From Bacteroidota bacterium (GTDB lineage Bacteria; Bacteroidota; Bacteroidia; Flavobacteriales; Flavobacteriaceae): DNA of 62,400 nt. Under the pieces are notes generated by a model, which did no database searches, had not been told where the DNA came from, and saw nothing but the letters and a program-made list of their open reading frames with translations. The stretch spans positions 1 through 62,400 of the forward strand of contig JAAYLC010000186.1 of the NCBI GenBank assembly GCA_012522045.1. The letters are read 5' to 3'. Each line of letters opens with the position of its first letter. Position 1 is the stretch's first letter. Positions 9,003-16,723 of the stretch are shown piece after piece. The translations under genes were made by a program, and so were the position numbers.

Positions 9003-9032
9003 AAATTAATCGTACCTTTTTGGAATTGAAAC
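9003..9032 (+). repeat. degenerate CRISPR repeat inside the cas operon
   Basis: Aligned with the array repeat in crRNA orientation, 23 of 30 positions agree, including TTAATCG, ACC and the last block TTGGAATTGAAA. Mismatches are at repeat positions 1-3, 11, 15, 17 and 30. The 3' end, ATTGAAAC, keeps the form of the 5' handle left after Cas6 cleavage. No second repeat-like copy lies within 60 bp downstream, so this is a lone half-unit and not a mini-array. Confidence 0.8.
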
Positions 9033-9068
9033 AATGTCGTTTTAATTTTTATCCCCATTTTTATCCAC
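9003..9068 (+). ncRNA. predicted CreR/CreA-like crRNA-like regulatory RNA
   Basis: The unit is a degenerate repeat (9003-9032) plus a guide-like stretch that starts at 9033. The end at 9068 assumes a guide of 36 nt and is not visible in the sequence. Guide bases 1-17 match the predicted cas8 promoter (8965-8981) with one mismatch, at position 6. From base 10 on the guide is the complement of the cas6 stop codon and tail, which contains two copies of ATTTTTATCC (9045-9054 and 9057-9066). The known analogues are the CreA and CreR RNAs, which sit next to cas genes, are processed by Cas6, and guide the effector to repress a promoter through partial complementarity without licensing cleavage. The function here is inferred from that pattern. 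Confidence 0.6.
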
Positions 9069-9839
9069 CACCTCCAAACTGCCCATTCCTTGCGCAGAAT
9101 AGAGTCCTAATCCGGCGTTCAATAAAAGTTCGATGAACCGTCGCTCAGCGCGTAATTTCAATTTATAATTCAAACTTCCTCTTATTTTTGTCGCTGCTTG
9201 ACTGTCGGATTTAATATGCACCAATCGCATACGAAATGGATTTTGATAATATTCCAATTCCATACTCAGGATCGCCTGTTCGGCAATTTCTACATCATAA
9301 GCATCTCTGATTTTATTCCGCCATCCATAAATTAAACTCGATAAAAACTCCTTATCATCGGGGAGTAAATAATCGTAATGACCTCTTTCATTTTTAATTC
9401 CTGTCACGATTGCTGAAGTTGGCTTTACGATGACTTCCATTAATTCCTGAGGGGAAAATTCCTTTAAAGGATTATCCAAGGAAATTATAGATTGCACCTG
9501 AAAAACAACCTTCGAATTCTTATCGGCAATCACAATATTCTCAGATTTAAACAAGCCCTCTACAAAGGTTCGAGAAGCTTCCGGAAGATGAAAACTTACC
9601 GTGAATTCAACCTTAGGATCCAAAAGTAGCATCCGGTCATTTTCTCTTTTGTATTTGAATTTTAAATCCGAAAATGTAAAAAATTTATAACCCTTACCGT
9701 ACCCTTTTTCATGTAAGAAGCTAGCATATTCCGCATCGCCTTTAGCTAATATTTTGTAAATGGCAGCCGATAATGGATATTGATAGTTGATGGGAAGTAT
9801 ATTTCCTGAAATATTATTTAATGTAATTTTAAATTTCAT
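9042..9839 (-). CDS. cas6: CRISPR pre-crRNA endoribonuclease Cas6
   Basis: A 265-residue RAMP nuclease. The C-terminus has the Gly-rich loop GLGLYSAQGMGSLEV that defines Cas6. Tyr28, His43 and Lys49 stand in the same relative spacing as the Tyr-His-Lys catalytic triad of Pyrococcus Cas6. It cuts the repeats to leave the 8-nt handle. It is the first cas gene and is separated from cas8 by 117 bp, so it can be expressed when the cas8 promoter is shut. Its last codons contain a short duplication (GATAAAAAT twice, giving DKNGDKN), and its 3' end overlaps the predicted antisense guide RNA. Confidence 0.95.
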   Translation of the reverse strand: MKFKITLNNISGNILPINYQYPLSAAIYKILAKGDAEYASFLHEKGYGKGYKFFTFSDLKFKYKRENDRMLLLDPKVEFTVSFHLPEASRTFVEGLFKSENIVIADKNSKVVFQVQSIISLDNPLKEFSPQELMEVIVKPTSAIVTGIKNERGHYDYLLPDDKEFLSSLIYGWRNKIRDAYDVEIAEQAILSMELEYYQNPFRMRLVHIKSDSQAATKIRGSLNYKLKLRAERRFIELLLNAGLGLYSAQGMGSLEVVDKNGDKN

Positions 9840-10283
9840 AAATTGGCTTCATTGGTCAAGTTTATAAGGAAATCATGTAGATATCCTTACAGATTCTATT
9901 AATCTAAATTTTAATAAAAGGGGGAAGAGAACCGCTAATATATAATAAAATGTTAAAGACTGCAAGCGTTTTATTAAAAGGAGTTGCTTAATTCATTATT
10001 TTTACAATTCTATCCGTATTTCTATTTTTTTTTAATATTTCTACTAAAGTATAATCCCACATCGTCAAAACTTGTCGTTGTGGGAAATATTTTTCTAATA
10101 CGTTGCAGAAATCTTCAATTTTCTCTTTATTATTTTAGAGTTCAGAATGTTTTAAAGTTAGGAGCGAGTTAGGATTCATATATTGATTTTTTCTACGTGT
10201 GGAATTATAGAATGAATCTCAGCTTTTCAAATGTATTTAGGTTTTAATTCTGTGTGTTTTTAGTTCAACTTCAATCTTTACTC
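9840..10283. other. intergenic region upstream of cas6
   Basis: I find no gene in these 444 bp. The - strand has TAAACTTG at 9857-9864, one base from the TAnnTTTG consensus and close to the cas6 start; it is the best promoter candidate for cas6. Two similar boxes, TTTTAATAAAAGG at 9909 and TTTTATTAAAAGG at 9969, are also near inverted copies of each other (11-bp arms). I found no second CRISPR-repeat-like element and no match to the solitary guide longer than five to seven bases. Confidence 0.5.
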
Positions 10284-10311
10284 AATAAAAAAAGGAGCAA
10301 AATGCTCCTTT
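10284..10311 (-). terminator. intrinsic terminator
   Basis: On the - strand a 9-bp stem AAAGGAGCA / TGCTCCTTT with a 3-nt loop runs into a tract of seven T. It ends the outer-membrane protein gene that stops at 10336. Confidence 0.9.
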
Positions 10312-10335
10312 ATGTGATTTTATTTAAATTGTAGG

Positions 10336-10821
10336 TTACAAGCCAAACTCGATTCCAAGTCCCAAGAATGAAAAATTGTCTAATCCTCCATAAGAGACAT
10401 TAAGTCCTATCTGACCAAAGTTGTAACCTGCTTTGGGACGGTAATAAAAATCGCCGCCGCTGGTGTCTCCAACTCCGATGCCATATCCCAAATCGGCACC
10501 CAGGTACAAATTGTCAGCAACAAAATAACGTGCGGTGGCAGCAAGAGGGATGTATTGGAAATCCACTGCGGGGTACGTGATGCCGAAAAGTGTCCATTCT
10601 TCACCTATAAAGTGGTGATACCCCGTGGCGCCGCCGACGTAGAAATCATCTCCGACTTCCCATAAAACAGCAAAATCAATTCCGAATCCAAAGCTGAGCC
10701 AGTCATCCATGTCTCCAACAGGAAGTCCGACTGTGGCGCCCAATTTCATCTCTTGAGCGTTGGTGTTTGAGATGCCCATACCGAATACCACAAACATTGC
10801 AATAAGTAGTGTTTTTCTCAT
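10336..10821 (-). CDS. small outer-membrane beta-barrel protein
   Basis: 161 residues with a clear signal peptide (MRKTLLIAMFVVFGMGISNTNAQ) followed by alternating hydrophobic/aromatic strands (GATVGLPVG, LYLGADLGYGIG) and a C-terminal residue pattern ending GLGIEFGL, as in 8-stranded porin-like barrels. I cannot name a ligand. It is transcribed alone: promoter element at 10852-10859, terminator at 10284-10311. Confidence 0.8.
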   Translation of the reverse strand: MRKTLLIAMFVVFGMGISNTNAQEMKLGATVGLPVGDMDDWLSFGFGIDFAVLWEVGDDFYVGGATGYHHFIGEEWTLFGITYPAVDFQYIPLAATARYFVADNLYLGADLGYGIGVGDTSGGDFYYRPKAGYNFGQIGLNVSYGGLDNFSFLGLGIEFGL

Positions 10822-10851
10822 AATATTAAGTGGTTGTAGTTAATAACAACT

Positions 10852-10859
10852 CAAATATA
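10852..10859 (-). promoter_or_regulatory. promoter -7 element of the outer-membrane protein gene
   Basis: TATATTTG on the - strand, 31 bp upstream of the start codon, fits TAnnTTTG. No clear -33 element is seen at the normal distance. Confidence 0.55.
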
Positions 10860-11004
10860 CAATAAAAAAACATATGAGTGTCATAATAGCGCATCAAATT
10901 ATTAAAATCATTGTAAAATTAATAACAGTCCTTCGGGAGCGTTTTTATTCATTCAGAAAAGCAGCATCAGCAAGCGAATAGACAGTTAGGGAATTTAAAA
11001 ACAA

Positions 11005-11496
11005 TTAAAGGCGTTCAAATTCAATGGTGTCTCCGATTTCGATGCCCAACGCTTCTGAAAGTCCGCCGTTTATTTCCAACACATACATGGAGGGTTTGCC
11101 GGAGGGCAAAGAAGTTTCATCATAAGGAACGGTATTTTCATACATTTCCACAAGGGTTTTGTCTGCATCAAAATAGAGAATGTCCAAGGAGAATTCGGTG
11201 TTTTTCATATAGAATCCGCGAAGCTGTGAATCGGGAAAAACAAACAGCATTCCCTGATTCTTTTCCATGGAGGAGCGATACATCAATCCTGTTTGGGTTT
11301 TGTATTCGTTATCGGCAATTTCAATGTCAAAGGTAGCGATGACAGAATCCGTGTCTTTTTTTATAATGTCTAAAGTTCCTTGCTTTTTAAAAGTTATTTC
11401 CCGCGTCAGGTTGGGCGAATCGGATTTGGAGGTGTCTTTACAACTTTGAAGGGACAGCACTAACGTCATAAACAATACAAGATTTATAAATTTCAT
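11005..11496 (-). CDS. DUF192 lipoprotein
   Basis: 163 residues from the ATG at 11496, which gives a clean lipoprotein signal (MKFINLVLFMTLVLSLQSC). A start 12 codons upstream is open but would overlap the lgt stop and bury the signal. The body matches DUF192: TQTGLMYRSSMEKNQGMLFVFPD, then FYMKNTEFSLDILYFD and YVLEINGG. The family is small, secreted and of unknown biochemical role. It follows lgt by 22 bp, fittingly the gene for the enzyme that lipidates it. Confidence 0.88.
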   Translation of the reverse strand: MKFINLVLFMTLVLSLQSCKDTSKSDSPNLTREITFKKQGTLDIIKKDTDSVIATFDIEIADNEYKTQTGLMYRSSMEKNQGMLFVFPDSQLRGFYMKNTEFSLDILYFDADKTLVEMYENTVPYDETSLPSGKPSMYVLEINGGLSEALGIEIGDTIEFERL

Positions 11497-11518
11497 GGTT
11501 ATTGGATAAAGTTTAGAA

Positions 11519-12454
11519 TTATTTTTCTTCAATTACGGGTTTTTTGGAAGCCTTCCACATAATGTATATTCCGGCTAAAATAAACGGAATGCTCAACCAT
11601 TGTCCGGTGGTAAAGACTCCTAACAAGGATTCGAATCCGCCCTGGCTTTCTTTTACAAATTCAACTAAGAAACGCACTAAAAACAGGGTGATTAGAAACA
11701 CGCCGAAAATATAACCGATTTGTTTTCGTCTTTCTGTTTTCCAGTATAAATACCAGCAAATTAAAAACACTAGCACATAGCCTGCTGCTTCATATAATTG
11801 TGTAGGGTGCCGAAAAGGAACGCTGTTTAACAAATCGGCATATTGAGGATTGTTGACGATGGCGTCATAAGCTTTTGAAGGAGTGTCCATTCCGGTGGCA
11901 CGGACGGCTTGTCCGGGCGCAATGCTGTCTTGGATAAAGCGAACGCCTAACGGAAAATCGCCTGAGGGTTTTCCGATAATTTCAGAATTCATGAAATTTC
12001 CAATCCGAACAAAAACACCTCCGCTTGCTACGGCAATTATTATGCGGTCCAAAATCCATAATAAGGGTTTTTGAATCACTTTTTTGCTGTAATAAAACAT
12101 GGCGATAATAATGGCGATGGCTGCACCGTGACTTGCCAATCCTTGGAATCCGGTAAATTCAAATTCGGGAACCGTTTGAATGGGCAAGAAAACCGACAAC
12201 GGATCTTCTAAAAATAACTCCGGCTGATAAAAGATGACATGCCCCAAACGCGCACCGATTAATGTGGCGAGAATCATATACATTAAAAGGCTGTCCAATT
12301 TTTCTTGTGACAAGCCTTCGCGTTGGTAGATTTTTTTGGTCAAGTAGTATCCGAGAGAGAATGCTACTACAAACATCAAGCTGTAATAACGAATGATAAA
12401 AAATCCTAAATCGATGCCTTCGGGAGGATTCCACGTAATGGTTAAAAATTGCAT
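11519..12454 (-). CDS. lgt: prolipoprotein diacylglyceryl transferase
   Basis: A 311-residue inner-membrane enzyme with about seven membrane segments. It transfers diacylglycerol from phosphatidylglycerol to the lipobox Cys of prolipoproteins. The signature GGVFVRIGNFMNSEIIG and the blocks IGARLGHVIFYQPE and GLASHGAA are present. The frame is open 38 codons upstream, but the protein family starts near MQFLTITWNPPEG, so I use the ATG at 12454. It lies in a row with yidD and cysS. Confidence 0.96.
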   Translation of the reverse strand: MQFLTITWNPPEGIDLGFFIIRYYSLMFVVAFSLGYYLTKKIYQREGLSQEKLDSLLMYMILATLIGARLGHVIFYQPELFLEDPLSVFLPIQTVPEFEFTGFQGLASHGAAIAIIIAMFYYSKKVIQKPLLWILDRIIIAVASGGVFVRIGNFMNSEIIGKPSGDFPLGVRFIQDSIAPGQAVRATGMDTPSKAYDAIVNNPQYADLLNSVPFRHPTQLYEAAGYVLVFLICWYLYWKTERRKQIGYIFGVFLITLFLVRFLVEFVKESQGGFESLLGVFTTGQWLSIPFILAGIYIMWKASKKPVIEEK

Positions 12455-12488
12455 AGGCTGTGTTTTACGGCATAAAGATACTATAAAT

Positions 12489-12725
12489 TCATTTGCTATT
12501 TTTGGGAGGAACAGGGTCATATCCGCTTTTCCCCCACGGATTGCAGCTGATAATTCGTTTTGCGGCAAACCATCCGCCTTTCAACAATCCGTGGATTCTT
12601 AAGGATTCAATGGCGTATTGGGAACAGGTTGGTGTATAACGGCACGTTGAAGGAGTCAAAGGAGAAATAAATTTCTGATACAGTCTGATTAAAAATATAA
12701 ACGGTGCTGTTAGAATCCTTCCCAA
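12489..12725 (-). CDS. yidD: membrane protein insertion efficiency factor YidD
   Basis: 78 residues with the family core [21 protein letters not shown] and [14 protein letters not shown], then [16 protein letters not shown]. Three conserved cysteines (CRY, CSQY, CNPWG) are in place. It assists YidC in inserting inner-membrane proteins. It ends 34 bp before lgt and starts 9 bp after cysS. Confidence 0.96.
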   Translation of the reverse strand: MGRILTAPFIFLIRLYQKFISPLTPSTCRYTPTCSQYAIESLRIHGLLKGGWFAAKRIISCNPWGKSGYDPVPPKNSK

Positions 12726-12734
12726 AACTGTTCG

Positions 12735-14213
12735 TTAATTTAATTGAAAGGTGGTTCCTTCTTTTCCGTCTTTCAACTGTATTCCTTCGGCTGCCAATCG
12801 GTCGCGAATTTTATCACTGGTCGCAAAGTCTTTGTTTTCACGCGCATGATTCCGAATTTCAATCAACAGATTGATGACTGCATTTAATTTGCTTTCGGAT
12901 AAACCAATGGTGTTTGAAGGGGGTTCCAACCCTAAAACATCAAACAGAAAATCGTTCATGGTTTTTTGAAGCAATTGGATGCCTTCGGCAGTAAAAGTTT
13001 CTTTTCCTTCTTTGGCTGCGTAAATCCATTTTGCTGCTTCAAAGAGTTGCGCGATTAATATCGGACTGTTAAAGTCGTCATTCATCGCATCGTAACATTG
13101 CTGTCTCCACGATTCAATATCAATGCTGTTCGTTTTTGCGTGCGGTAAGTTTTCTATCATTTTAACTGCTTCCATCAAACGATTGTATCCTTTTTCGGAT
13201 GCTTCCAAAGCATCGCTGCTAAAATCCAGAATGCTTCTGTAATGTGCTTGATAGATAAAAAACTTGATCACGGAAGGAGCGAAAGGTTTGTTTAAAATGT
13301 CATTTTCTCCGGTAAACATTTGCTCGGGCAAAATAAAATTCCCGGTAGATTTCGCCATTTTCCGACCGTTTAATGTAAGCATATTGGAATGCATCCAATA
13401 ATTCACCGGTGCGGTTTCATAACATGCTTCGGCTTGGGCAATTTCACATTCGTGATGGGGGAATTTTAAATCCATCCCGCCGCCGTGTATATCAAATGTT
13501 TCTCCCAAATATTTGGTGCTCATTGCGGTACATTCCAAATGCCACCCCGGAAATCCGACACTCCACGGGGAAGGCCATCGCATAATGTGTTGCGGATCGG
13601 CTTTTTTCCATAACGCAAAATCTTGCGGGTTTTTTTTATCGGATTGTGCGGCAAGTTCACGTGTGTTGGAAATCATATCTTCCAACTGCCTGCCACTGAG
13701 TTTGCCGTAATCGTGAGACTCACTAAATTTTAATACATCAAAATACACCGAGCCGTTTTTTTCATAGGCGTATCCGGCATCCATGATTTTCTTGATGATT
13801 TCAATCTGCTCTATGATATGCCCGGTTGCAGTGGGTTCAATACTGGGAGGCAGGGCATTAAATTTTGCCATGACTGTATGGAAGTCTACAGTGTATTTTT
13901 GAACCACTTCCATAGGTTCAAGTTGTTCGATGCGTGCTTTTTTTAGAATGGGATCTTCACCGCTTTCTCCGTCGTTTTCCAAATGACCGGCATCGGTGAT
14001 GTTTCGCACGTAACGAACTTTATAACCCAAGTGTTTCAGATAACGAAAAACCAGATCAAAAGAAAGGAACGTTCTGCAATTTCCAAGGTGGACATTGCTG
14101 TAAACCGTAGGACCGCAGACATACATTCCTACTGCGCCTTTGGTGATTGGAATAAATTTTTCTTTAGTTTTTGTAAGCGAATTGTAAATAAAAAGATTAT
14201 CCAGTGTTTGCAT
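12735..14213 (-). CDS. cysS: cysteinyl-tRNA synthetase
   Basis: 492 residues, class I aminoacyl-tRNA synthetase that charges tRNA-Cys. Zinc ligands are Cys33 (YVCGPTVY) and the Cys/His/Glu set in HLECTAMS and HHECEIAQ. The HIGH-like motif is VHLGN and the KMSKS motif is KMAKSTGN. C-terminal helices ([23 protein letters not shown]) match the DALR region. The length is normal. Confidence 0.97.
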   Translation of the reverse strand: MQTLDNLFIYNSLTKTKEKFIPITKGAVGMYVCGPTVYSNVHLGNCRTFLSFDLVFRYLKHLGYKVRYVRNITDAGHLENDGESGEDPILKKARIEQLEPMEVVQKYTVDFHTVMAKFNALPPSIEPTATGHIIEQIEIIKKIMDAGYAYEKNGSVYFDVLKFSESHDYGKLSGRQLEDMISNTRELAAQSDKKNPQDFALWKKADPQHIMRWPSPWSVGFPGWHLECTAMSTKYLGETFDIHGGGMDLKFPHHECEIAQAEACYETAPVNYWMHSNMLTLNGRKMAKSTGNFILPEQMFTGENDILNKPFAPSVIKFFIYQAHYRSILDFSSDALEASEKGYNRLMEAVKMIENLPHAKTNSIDIESWRQQCYDAMNDDFNSPILIAQLFEAAKWIYAAKEGKETFTAEGIQLLQKTMNDFLFDVLGLEPPSNTIGLSESKLNAVINLLIEIRNHARENKDFATSDKIRDRLAAEGIQLKDGKEGTTFQLN

Positions 14214-14248
14214 AGATTAAAATTTAAAAGCCCCTCCCTGCTTTGAAG

Positions 14249-14947
14249 TTATTGAAAAGCAGTATCTAAGTGGATGTATTCTAAAAATTCGTTGCGAACT
14301 TCGGGATTTTTAAAGACGCCGCCGTATTCACTGGTGATGGTACTGCTGTCCACATCGCGAATGCCGCGTGAATTGACACAAAGGTGTTTTGCATCGATGA
14401 CACAAGCGACATCTTCGGTATTTAATATTTGCTGCAACTCACGAACAATTTGCATGGTTAAACGTTCTTGAACCTGAGGTCGTTTGGCGTAATAATCGAC
14501 AATCCGATTCATTTTGGACAAGCCTACCACAGTGCCGTTTGAGATGTACGCAATATGTGCTTTACCGACAATGGGCAATAAGTGGTGTTCGCAAGTAGAG
14601 TAGAGGGTAATGTTCTTCTCTACCAACATTTCTTGATAACGGTATTTATTTTGAAACGTTGAAGCCTTGGGCTTGCGATCGGGATGAAGTCCGCCAAATA
14701 TTTCTTGAACAAACATTTTGGCTACGCGTTTGGGAGTTCCTTTCAGGCTGTCATCCGTTAAATCCAAACCTAAAACTTCCATGATATGCTTTACATCCTT
14801 TGATATTAAATCTATTTTTTCAATGTCACTTAAATCAAAAGCATCAGGACGAAGCGGGGTATCGGTTGAGCCGGGTACATGATTGTCACCCATTTCCTCA
14901 ATCATTTTATATGAGTTTTTCAATTCCATTGATTTGTAAATCTTCAT
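14249..14947 (-). CDS. folE: GTP cyclohydrolase I
   Basis: 232 residues; converts GTP to dihydroneopterin triphosphate, the first step of folate synthesis. Zinc ligands appear in STCEHHLLPIVGKAHIAYI and KHLCVNSRGI. GTPKRVAKM and KRPQVQERLT are family blocks. The N-terminal ~35 residues are variable, and the start could also be the Met at codon 7. A promoter element at 14961-14968 leaves only a very short leader. Confidence 0.96.
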   Translation of the reverse strand: MKIYKSMELKNSYKMIEEMGDNHVPGSTDTPLRPDAFDLSDIEKIDLISKDVKHIMEVLGLDLTDDSLKGTPKRVAKMFVQEIFGGLHPDRKPKASTFQNKYRYQEMLVEKNITLYSTCEHHLLPIVGKAHIAYISNGTVVGLSKMNRIVDYYAKRPQVQERLTMQIVRELQQILNTEDVACVIDAKHLCVNSRGIRDVDSSTITSEYGGVFKNPEVRNEFLEYIHLDTAFQ

Positions 14948-14960
14948 TTCAATAAGAGTG

Positions 14961-14968
14961 CAAAGATA
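14961..14968 (-). promoter_or_regulatory. promoter -7 element of folE
   Basis: TATCTTTG on the - strand fits TAnnTTTG and lies 13 bp upstream of the first folE start codon. Confidence 0.5.
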
Positions 14969-15123
14969 CGCATTTGTGTAATCTTATAATCAGAATGTAA
15001 GCGTCATTTTATAACCGCAAATTTTGAGGCGACATGTCACACGCATCTTTGAACCTGTATCTCGTCATTAAACGTACTATTTTTTGTGAAAAAGTTAAAA
15101 GGTTGTGGCCATCTTTTGGCGGT

Positions 15124-16644
15124 TTAAAATTCAAATCCAATACTTACTATAAAATTATTCCAAACAGCGGTTGAATTTACAGGTTCTGAGAATCCGGAAG
15201 GGAATAAACGAAAATTGTTTTCTTGTTGTGAATATGCATAAGCAAAATCCATCGTAAAAGAGCTGAAACTCATTCCGGTACCCAACGATAATCCATAGCG
15301 ATGATCCATAATCGATTTGTCTTTATACGGACTGCCTTCAAATAACAATCCACCTCTGAAACTCATGATGTTCCATCGGTATTCGCCTCCTAATTTGACA
15401 GTGGAGGAGGTCGTTAAGGAATTGTTGATGGTGTTGTTCACTTCTTTAAAATAAGAATTGTCGGTAGGTGAGTATTTCAGATTTCCATAATCCCGGAGTG
15501 AAAAATCCAAACTAATGAGTCCGGACTGATTGAAAACATACGCCAATCCGACACCAACTTTCCCGGGCGTTCGAAGTCTGTAATCTTCATAGACATTAAT
15601 GACATTCGGATTAATCACCGTAGTCATTTGCCTGTCATTTTCAATGCGAATGCTTTCCAACGATTGTGAAGTTTCTTCTGAGATGAGATACCAAACGGGT
15701 GTGTCGTAATTTATGGCGATGCGCAAATTGTCATAACGTGCTATTCCTCCAAATTGAAAAGAAACTCCGTTTCCGATAACATTCAGATAATCTTGATAAC
15801 CGATGGCGCGAATAAAAGAATTCGGATGGCTGTTGTTTTCAAGAAGCATGCGTCGTTGTCTGAAATCAATCGTATGCGTGTTGACGTTCATGCCTACATA
15901 ATAATTTGTGCCCAATTGCGCGGAAAGGTTGATGGTAAATTTTGATTGCCCGCCACTTGTATGGTGTAAATATTCGTGTTGAAATGCGTTTCCGGAAACA
16001 TTGGAAAGATAGAGTGTGTTTCCAAGGTCATTGGGATCTGCCGGATCAAACAGATAAGCTTGATAGCCCAAAAATGCAGTTTGCGCTCCACTGCCGTAAT
16101 TTTCTCCCAAATAACGGTAAAGACCGTTAATCGTTTCGCCGGCTTGCAATTCCAAAAGATCCAAAGGCATTCCCTGCGCGTGATTCAAAAAATAATCGGC
16201 AATCGTATTTTTTCCCGTTCCGGCTACATACGTTTCCCGATCGTAGTCTTGAGTACTGCTGAAGAGGGCACCAATACTCAATTTTTTAAATAAAGATGCG
16301 CTGTTTTCATTGTGTAAAACAAACACGCCTCCAGCTTGGTTGAATTCGAAATTATTGAATGAATTTTTGGATGTCGTTCCGTTGTAGTGCGATGTGTTTT
16401 TGGAATTGTTAAGCGCCAAGGAAAAATTGGCGTATGAATTGAGAAAAACTGCTCCACCTGCCGGATTCGATTCCATGGCCGATAAATTTCCTCCCAATGC
16501 ATTCATGGCGCCTCCCATTCCGGCATAGCGTGCATTTCCGATATTTTGGTTTAAGGAATAGCGTAAGGCGTCGGTGATATCTTGCGATTTTACAGTTGTT
16601 GAAACTATAAAAATTAGGATTGTGAGGGATAAAAGTTTTTTCAT
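15124..16644 (-). CDS. FadL/OMPP1-type outer-membrane transport protein
   Basis: 506 residues from the ATG at 16644 (MKKLLSLTILIFIVSTTVKSQ signal peptide; the 12 upstream codons are not part of it). The segment NARYAGMGGAMNALGGNLSAMESNPAG is the N-terminal hatch pattern of FadL-like barrels, with NPAG strongly conserved, and the protein ends in an aromatic strand (FIVSIGFEF). The family takes up hydrophobic compounds; the substrate is not evident. It stands between folE and a lipoprotein gene on the same strand. Confidence 0.85.
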   Translation of the reverse strand: MKKLLSLTILIFIVSTTVKSQDITDALRYSLNQNIGNARYAGMGGAMNALGGNLSAMESNPAGGAVFLNSYANFSLALNNSKNTSHYNGTTSKNSFNNFEFNQAGGVFVLHNENSASLFKKLSIGALFSSTQDYDRETYVAGTGKNTIADYFLNHAQGMPLDLLELQAGETINGLYRYLGENYGSGAQTAFLGYQAYLFDPADPNDLGNTLYLSNVSGNAFQHEYLHHTSGGQSKFTINLSAQLGTNYYVGMNVNTHTIDFRQRRMLLENNSHPNSFIRAIGYQDYLNVIGNGVSFQFGGIARYDNLRIAINYDTPVWYLISEETSQSLESIRIENDRQMTTVINPNVINVYEDYRLRTPGKVGVGLAYVFNQSGLISLDFSLRDYGNLKYSPTDNSYFKEVNNTINNSLTTSSTVKLGGEYRWNIMSFRGGLLFEGSPYKDKSIMDHRYGLSLGTGMSFSSFTMDFAYAYSQQENNFRLFPSGFSEPVNSTAVWNNFIVSIGFEF

Positions 16645-16723
16645 AGCAATTGAATAAGCTTTTAAATTAAAATACCACAAAAGGAGTCGTTAACTTCCCA
16701 TTTGCGGTACTTCAAATTGATGT

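Noticed and set aside
9033-9100. A second repeat that would make the lone repeat a mini-array
   Set aside because: No sequence like the repeat lies within 60 bp on either strand; the downstream sequence is ordinary cas6 coding DNA.
9840-10283. A toxin-antitoxin or defence gene beside the cas locus
   Set aside because: No open frame with a start and plausible length or family features is present; the one 62-codon frame on the + strand is hydrophobic low-complexity AT-rich DNA.
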